Positions 61,029-64,000 of a stretch of 64,000 bases of DNA are shown piece by piece (the stretch's first letter is position 1; the number at the start of each line of letters is the position of its first letter). Origin of the DNA: Paraburkholderia podalyriae. Its GTDB lineage: Bacteria; Pseudomonadota; Gammaproteobacteria; Burkholderiales; Burkholderiaceae. The notes below the pieces were generated by a model that worked only from the letters and a program-made list of their open reading frames with translations, did not search any database and was not told where the DNA came from. The translations under genes were made by a program, and so were the position numbers. The stretch is from the NCBI RefSeq assembly GCF_014397785.1, contig NZ_VZQQ01000013.1, positions 1 to 64,000 on the forward strand. Reading direction: 5' to 3'.

Positions 61029-61359
61029 GGTGCTTTTCCTGGCAGTTTGCCTCCTGGCAACAAGCGCCGCGTGCGCGTCGCCAACACAGGTCCGATTCAA
61101 ATGCCCAAACGTGCTTTCCACAGAAGGGCAACATCATGTTCTGGATAACGCATCCCTGTTCGATGGCCCTCCAGAGCACGAGGCAGACCTTATTCCTGCG
61201 TCAGGAAAAACATCTGACCAGTGGGATTTAACGGGCGTTGACCCCTATCTGGTATGCCGCTACCACGGCACTAACAGCACCGTTGTGATTCATGCTGTTG
61301 GGGCTCGGACCTGCGAAGCCACGAGCAGACCCTTTGCTGTTCACTGTACCTCTCGTTAA
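61015..61359 (+). CDS. STY0301-like exported protein, possible orphan immunity protein
   Basis: 114 residues from ATG 61015 (GGGAG nine bases upstream). A signal peptide (LFLAVCLLATSAACA) ends near residue 21. The mature part has four cysteines (FKCP, LVCRYHG, RTCEA, VHC) and the segment ASLFDGPPEHEADLIPASGK, then WDLTGVDPYLVCRYHGTN, which matches the STY0301 family as I recall it. Such periplasmic proteins are found beside BPSL0067-type genes and are suspected effector partners. Here the neighbour is broken while this gene is intact, as expected for a retained immunity gene. That role is inference. Confidence 0.65.
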   Translation: MLSNKVLFLAVCLLATSAACASPTQVRFKCPNVLSTEGQHHVLDNASLFDGPPEHEADLIPASGKTSDQWDLTGVDPYLVCRYHGTNSTVVIHAVGARTCEATSRPFAVHCTSR

Positions 61360-61379
61360 ATGGATTTGGATAACCAAAA

Positions 61380-61592
61380 ATGGCAACCCGGCTTATAGCT
61401 GCCGCGGTTCGTGCAGACCATTGCAGCGCGCGCGGAGTGAGTGAAGGGCATGAAGCCGAATGCATTGCGAAATACGAGCACGATATGATGGCGTGCGACA
61501 TGATCGGCGCTACATTCAGAGATTCCCGAACGTACCTACTGTGCAAACGAAAAGCGTTCTCCGCCTACCAGACTTGCAGAGCTTTCTGGTGA
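61380..61592 (+). CDS. Short Cys-rich ORF resembling the tail of a secreted toxin-like protein
   Basis: 70 residues from ATG 61380 without a clear ribosome site. The segment EAECIAKYEHDMMACDMIGA followed by FRDSRTYLLCKRKAFSAYQT and CRAFW shows a repeated Cys/Tyr/Asp spacing (C-x5-D-x3-C, then C-x8-Y-x2-C). I associate this with the C-terminal ends of Burkholderia polymorphic or type VI effector-type proteins. The first ~25 residues look random. It is probably a gene tail or a degraded gene, not a complete protein. Low confidence in function. Confidence 0.35.
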   Translation: MATRLIAAAVRADHCSARGVSEGHEAECIAKYEHDMMACDMIGATFRDSRTYLLCKRKAFSAYQTCRAFW

Positions 61593-61917
61593 GTCACGAA
61601 TCCGCCTTCATTTCCTATGACGACGAGCAAACGCAGCAAATCAAATATTGCGTTGTTCAGCATGCGCACGTGCAATCTGCGATCGATCGCGCGCTTACAA
61701 TTCCGGTCCCCCGGATGCGCCCGAAAACTCCGATGCCCCAATTACAGACGAAGATGCACCGAAGCTCGGAAGTATGGCGATGCTGTGCCACACTAAGGTG
61801 CACCATGCGCACATCACTCACTATCGAATAAAAACCCTGATATCGTAAAATCGAGGAAATAGGGACCGCCTCCATCCCATTAGTCACCAAGGCCGGACCT
61901 GACCAAACCGGGTAACG
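61593..61917. other. Intergenic region, low GC, no supported gene
   Basis: Noticeably lower GC than the genes on either side; several short frames exist but none has a ribosome site and a protein-like sequence throughout. It is probably part of the same degraded accessory patch as 60596-61592. Confidence 0.45.
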
Positions 61918-63261
61918 ATGCCGAGACCAGACCCCGCGCTGTACCGCAGCCACAGAACGCCGATGACGCGCCGGCGGCGGCGTCTTCTGATCGTCGGCGT
62001 GATCGTGCTCGTCGCCGCGGTCGGCTGGATGCTCGCGCTCGTGCTCGAGCCCGCGTTCCAGCGCACGATCGTCATCACCTCCGGCGCGGACGGCGGCATT
62101 TATCGCGGTTTCGCCGATCGCTACGCGCGGCTTTTGAAGCGCGACGGCATCAAGCTCGACATCCGCAGTTCATCGGGCTCGGTCGAAAATTATCAGCGGC
62201 TGGCGGACCCGGACAGCGCGTATCAAGTCGGCTTCATCCAGTCGGGCACGACCAATCCGAAAGACACGGACCATTTGCAAACCATCGCCGCCGTGTCGTA
62301 CGAACCGATCTGGGTGTTCTATCGCGGCGACGCGACGATCGACCGGCTGTCGCAACTGCGCGGCAAGCGCATCTCGATCGGCGTGCCGGGCAGCGGGCTG
62401 CTCCACGTCTCGCAGGTGCTGCTCGGCTATAGCGGCGTCACGAGTCAGAACTCGACGCTGCTGCAGATGGACGCAAACGCCGCATACCACGGGCTCGAAA
62501 GCGGTCAGGTCGACGCGGCGTTCTTCATTGGCCGGCCCGACGCCGACATGCAGCATACGCTGCTCACCAGCAACCTGAAGCTGATGAGCTTCGCGCAGGC
62601 CGACGCACTGGCGCAAAAATTCCCGTCGCTGTCGAAGATCGTAATGCCGCGCGCATCGACGAGCGTCGCCGACGATATGCCGCGCAGCGACGTCACGCTG
62701 CTCGCGGCGACGGCGCTGCTCGTGTCGAAGGACACGTTGCATCCGGCGCTCGTCTATCTGCTGCTCGACGCGGCGCGCACGGTGCACGGCGGCGAGGACT
62801 ACTTCACACCGCTCGGCACGTTCCCGAACCTGAACACCGAAGAATTCCCGATCTCCGACGAAAGCGTGCGCTACTTCAGATCGGGCCGGCCGTTCCTATA
62901 TCGCTACCTGCCGTTCTGGCTCGCGAGTCTGATCGAACGACGGCTGCTGATCCTGGTGCCGTTCCTCGCGCTGCTGATCGGCGTCGCACAGGCGCTGCCG
63001 AGCATGCTCGAAGCGCGGATGAAGAAACGGCTCTTCGTGTGGTACCGCGCGATCAAGGCGCTCGAGGACGAAGTGTGGAAGAACGCCCAGCCGTCTCGCG
63101 CGCAAGTCGCGCAATGGAGCGACGAGATCGAGAGCATCGACGCGCACGCGAGCCAGATTCGAATTCCGTATCGTTACTTTCAGGATGTTTACGCACTGAA
63201 GCAGGCGATCGGCGTGGTGCGCGACCGGATCGCGCATGTGGCGCAGAAGGTGGACAGGTAG
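61918..63261 (+). CDS. TAXI-type TRAP solute receptor with C-terminal membrane segment
   Basis: 447 residues from ATG 61918. One N-terminal helix (LLIVGVIVLVAAVGWMLALV, ~24-43) anchors it. A TAXI-type binding domain follows (TIVITSGADGGIYRGFADRY, SGSVENYQRLADPDSAYQVG, ISIGVPGSGLLHVSQVLLGY, residues ~50-330). A second helix at ~340-365 (RRLLILVPFLALLIGVAQAL) leads to a ~80-residue cytoplasmic helical tail (MKKRLFVWYRAIKALEDEVW). Typical TAXI receptors are free periplasmic proteins with a TRAP permease gene next door. Here there is no permease and the receptor is double-anchored, so it may sense rather than transport. Confidence 0.85.
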   Translation: MPRPDPALYRSHRTPMTRRRRRLLIVGVIVLVAAVGWMLALVLEPAFQRTIVITSGADGGIYRGFADRYARLLKRDGIKLDIRSSSGSVENYQRLADPDSAYQVGFIQSGTTNPKDTDHLQTIAAVSYEPIWVFYRGDATIDRLSQLRGKRISIGVPGSGLLHVSQVLLGYSGVTSQNSTLLQMDANAAYHGLESGQVDAAFFIGRPDADMQHTLLTSNLKLMSFAQADALAQKFPSLSKIVMPRASTSVADDMPRSDVTLLAATALLVSKDTLHPALVYLLLDAARTVHGGEDYFTPLGTFPNLNTEEFPISDESVRYFRSGRPFLYRYLPFWLASLIERRLLILVPFLALLIGVAQALPSMLEARMKKRLFVWYRAIKALEDEVWKNAQPSRAQVAQWSDEIESIDAHASQIRIPYRYFQDVYALKQAIGVVRDRIAHVAQKVDR

Positions 63262-63499
63262 AGACGGCGCTCGCTTACCCATGCGCGTTGCCGGGGTATT
63301 CACCACCGTCGAATCGGTTGATTTTCCGCGCGGCTACGCCGTATGGGCGCTCGCCGCAGCGCAAGAAGAAAATCTCTGTGAAATGGATCGCGCGATAGGG
63401 CGATTCAATTGGCGCGCTCGCGGTTCGCATTCTGTAATGAACTTCTGCCCTGTCGTACGCGTACCGCCATCCCGCCCGCCGCACCACCCGGAGCAAGCC

Positions 63500-63703
63500 A
63501 TGTCGCAGCCTGAGCCGAATGTAGACGAAGTGGTCAAAAGCATCGCCGAGGAAACCGACACGCCGGCCGAAACGGTGTCCCGCATGTACGCCGATAGGCT
63601 CGCCGAAATCCGCAACGAAGCGCGCGTGTTCGACTACGTGCCGCTGTTCGCCGCGAAGAAGGTTCGCAACGAACTGCGCGACAAGCATCATCGAAAGCAC
63701 TGA
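63500..63703 (+). CDS. DUF3562 family protein
   Basis: 67 residues from ATG 63500, with GGAG seven bases upstream. The sequence VDEVVKSIAEETDTPAETVS, RMYADRLAEIRNEARVFDYV and PLFAAKKVRNELRDKHH is that of the short DUF3562 proteins of Burkholderiaceae. It is mostly helical, cytoplasmic and of unknown function. The gene stands alone, 238 bp after the TAXI receptor gene. Confidence 0.75.
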   Translation: MSQPEPNVDEVVKSIAEETDTPAETVSRMYADRLAEIRNEARVFDYVPLFAAKKVRNELRDKHHRKH

Positions 63704-63845
63704 CTCGCGGTATGCGGTATGCATCGGCTCAGCGCAATCTTGCACGCGCCCGTGGCTCCAGACTTCGCGCATGTGGTGGAGCTAACAATCGCGCCGTAGA
63801 TTTTCTATGCTGGCGGTTCCACAGCTTTCCAAAGGAGCCGCCCTC

Positions 63846-64000
63846 ATGTCCGCCCCGCTGCAGATCCGCGCCGTCAACCGTGACGATTTCGATGCATGGC
63901 TGCCGCTATGGGACGCCTACAACGCGTTTTATGGCCGCTCGGGCGAGACCGCGTTGCCGCGCGAGATCACGCAAATCACGTGGAATCGCTTTTTCGATGG
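63846..64000 (+). CDS. GNAT family N-acetyltransferase (partial, runs off the right edge)
   Basis: At least 51 residues from ATG 63846, with AAAGGAG upstream; the frame is open at base 64000. The start MSAPLQIRAVNRDDFDAWLP and LWDAYNAFYGRSGETALP is the usual first strand and helix of GNAT acetyltransferases. The acetyl-CoA motif lies outside the window, so the assignment rests on the N-terminal pattern only. Confidence 0.75.
   Translation, partial: MSAPLQIRAVNRDDFDAWLPLWDAYNAFYGRSGETALPREITQITWNRFFD

Noticed and set aside
61460..61831. 123-residue plus-strand frame between the toxin-like tail and the TAXI gene
   Set aside because: Overlaps the preceding frame, has no ribosome site and changes character along its length.
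1..64000. CRISPR arrays, tRNA or rRNA genes, complete insertion sequences
   Set aside because: No spaced repeat series, cloverleaf-type sequence, rRNA segment or transposase gene was found on either strand by eye.

Overview
The window is a GC-rich chromosomal segment that reads like a Burkholderiaceae genome, most probably Paraburkholderia or Burkholderia. The basis is codon use, strong GGAG-type ribosome binding sites, and the gene families present: MocR and LysR regulators, a NodT-type RND operon, a phosphocholine-specific phospholipase C, a HiPIP, and DUF1488, DUF3562 and BPSL0067-type proteins. I found no tRNA, rRNA, CRISPR array or intact insertion sequence.

Layout, left to right. 1-2.6 kb: a partial MocR/PdxR-like regulator divergent from a GNAT acetyltransferase, then the C-terminal scrap of an alpha/beta hydrolase. 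2.7-8.5 kb: a tripartite RND efflux operon (outer-membrane lipoprotein, adaptor, permease). 8.6-15 kb: a zinc-free quinone oxidoreductase, a DUF4337 protein, an ECF42-type sigma factor with two DGPF (YciI-like) partners, and a large lipoprotein. 15.2-20 kb: three tightly packed genes matching the Gamma-Mobile-Trio (GMT) recombination module gmtY-gmtZ-gmtX. It is followed by a perfect 9-6-9 inverted repeat and a gene-poor, lower-GC stretch, with no recognisable cargo. This is the most notable element of the window.

20.7-28 kb: DUF1488, GNAT, DOPA-dioxygenase-like, HiPIP and nitroreductase genes, then an iron-uptake operon (TonB-dependent catecholate-type receptor, PiuC-like dioxygenase, PepSY membrane protein) with a Fur-box-like site upstream. 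28-36.5 kb: a leftward sugar block with a glycogen-debranching-type enzyme, a GH63 glucosidase, glucose-6-phosphate dehydrogenase, polyphosphate glucokinase and a PEBP-like protein. Together these could release glucose from glucans and feed it into the oxidative pentose phosphate or Entner-Doudoroff route. 36.6-48 kb: small lipoprotein, Tat-exported phospholipase C, DapA-family lyase, a deacylase gene broken by an amber codon, short-chain dehydrogenase, rubredoxin-domain protein, Rieske oxygenase, membrane glycosyltransferase, cytochrome b561 and LysR.

48-64 kb: Bcr/CflA-type MFS pump, an SDR lacking the usual catalytic Tyr-Lys pair, a LysR gene truncated by deletion in front of a DUF3224 gene, GH3 beta-glucosidase lipoprotein, AraC regulator, PQ-loop-like membrane protein, and a tartrate-type locus (ACS-family MFS, tartrate/D-malate-type dehydrogenase, divergent LysR). 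Then come remnants of a secreted-effector/immunity locus (BPSL0067-like tail, STY0301-like protein, Cys-rich tail), a TAXI-type solute receptor without its permease, a DUF3562 protein, and a partial GNAT gene at the right edge. Several loci are decaying (2.4, 41.5, 41.75, 51.3 and 61 kb), mostly around regulators and accessory genes.
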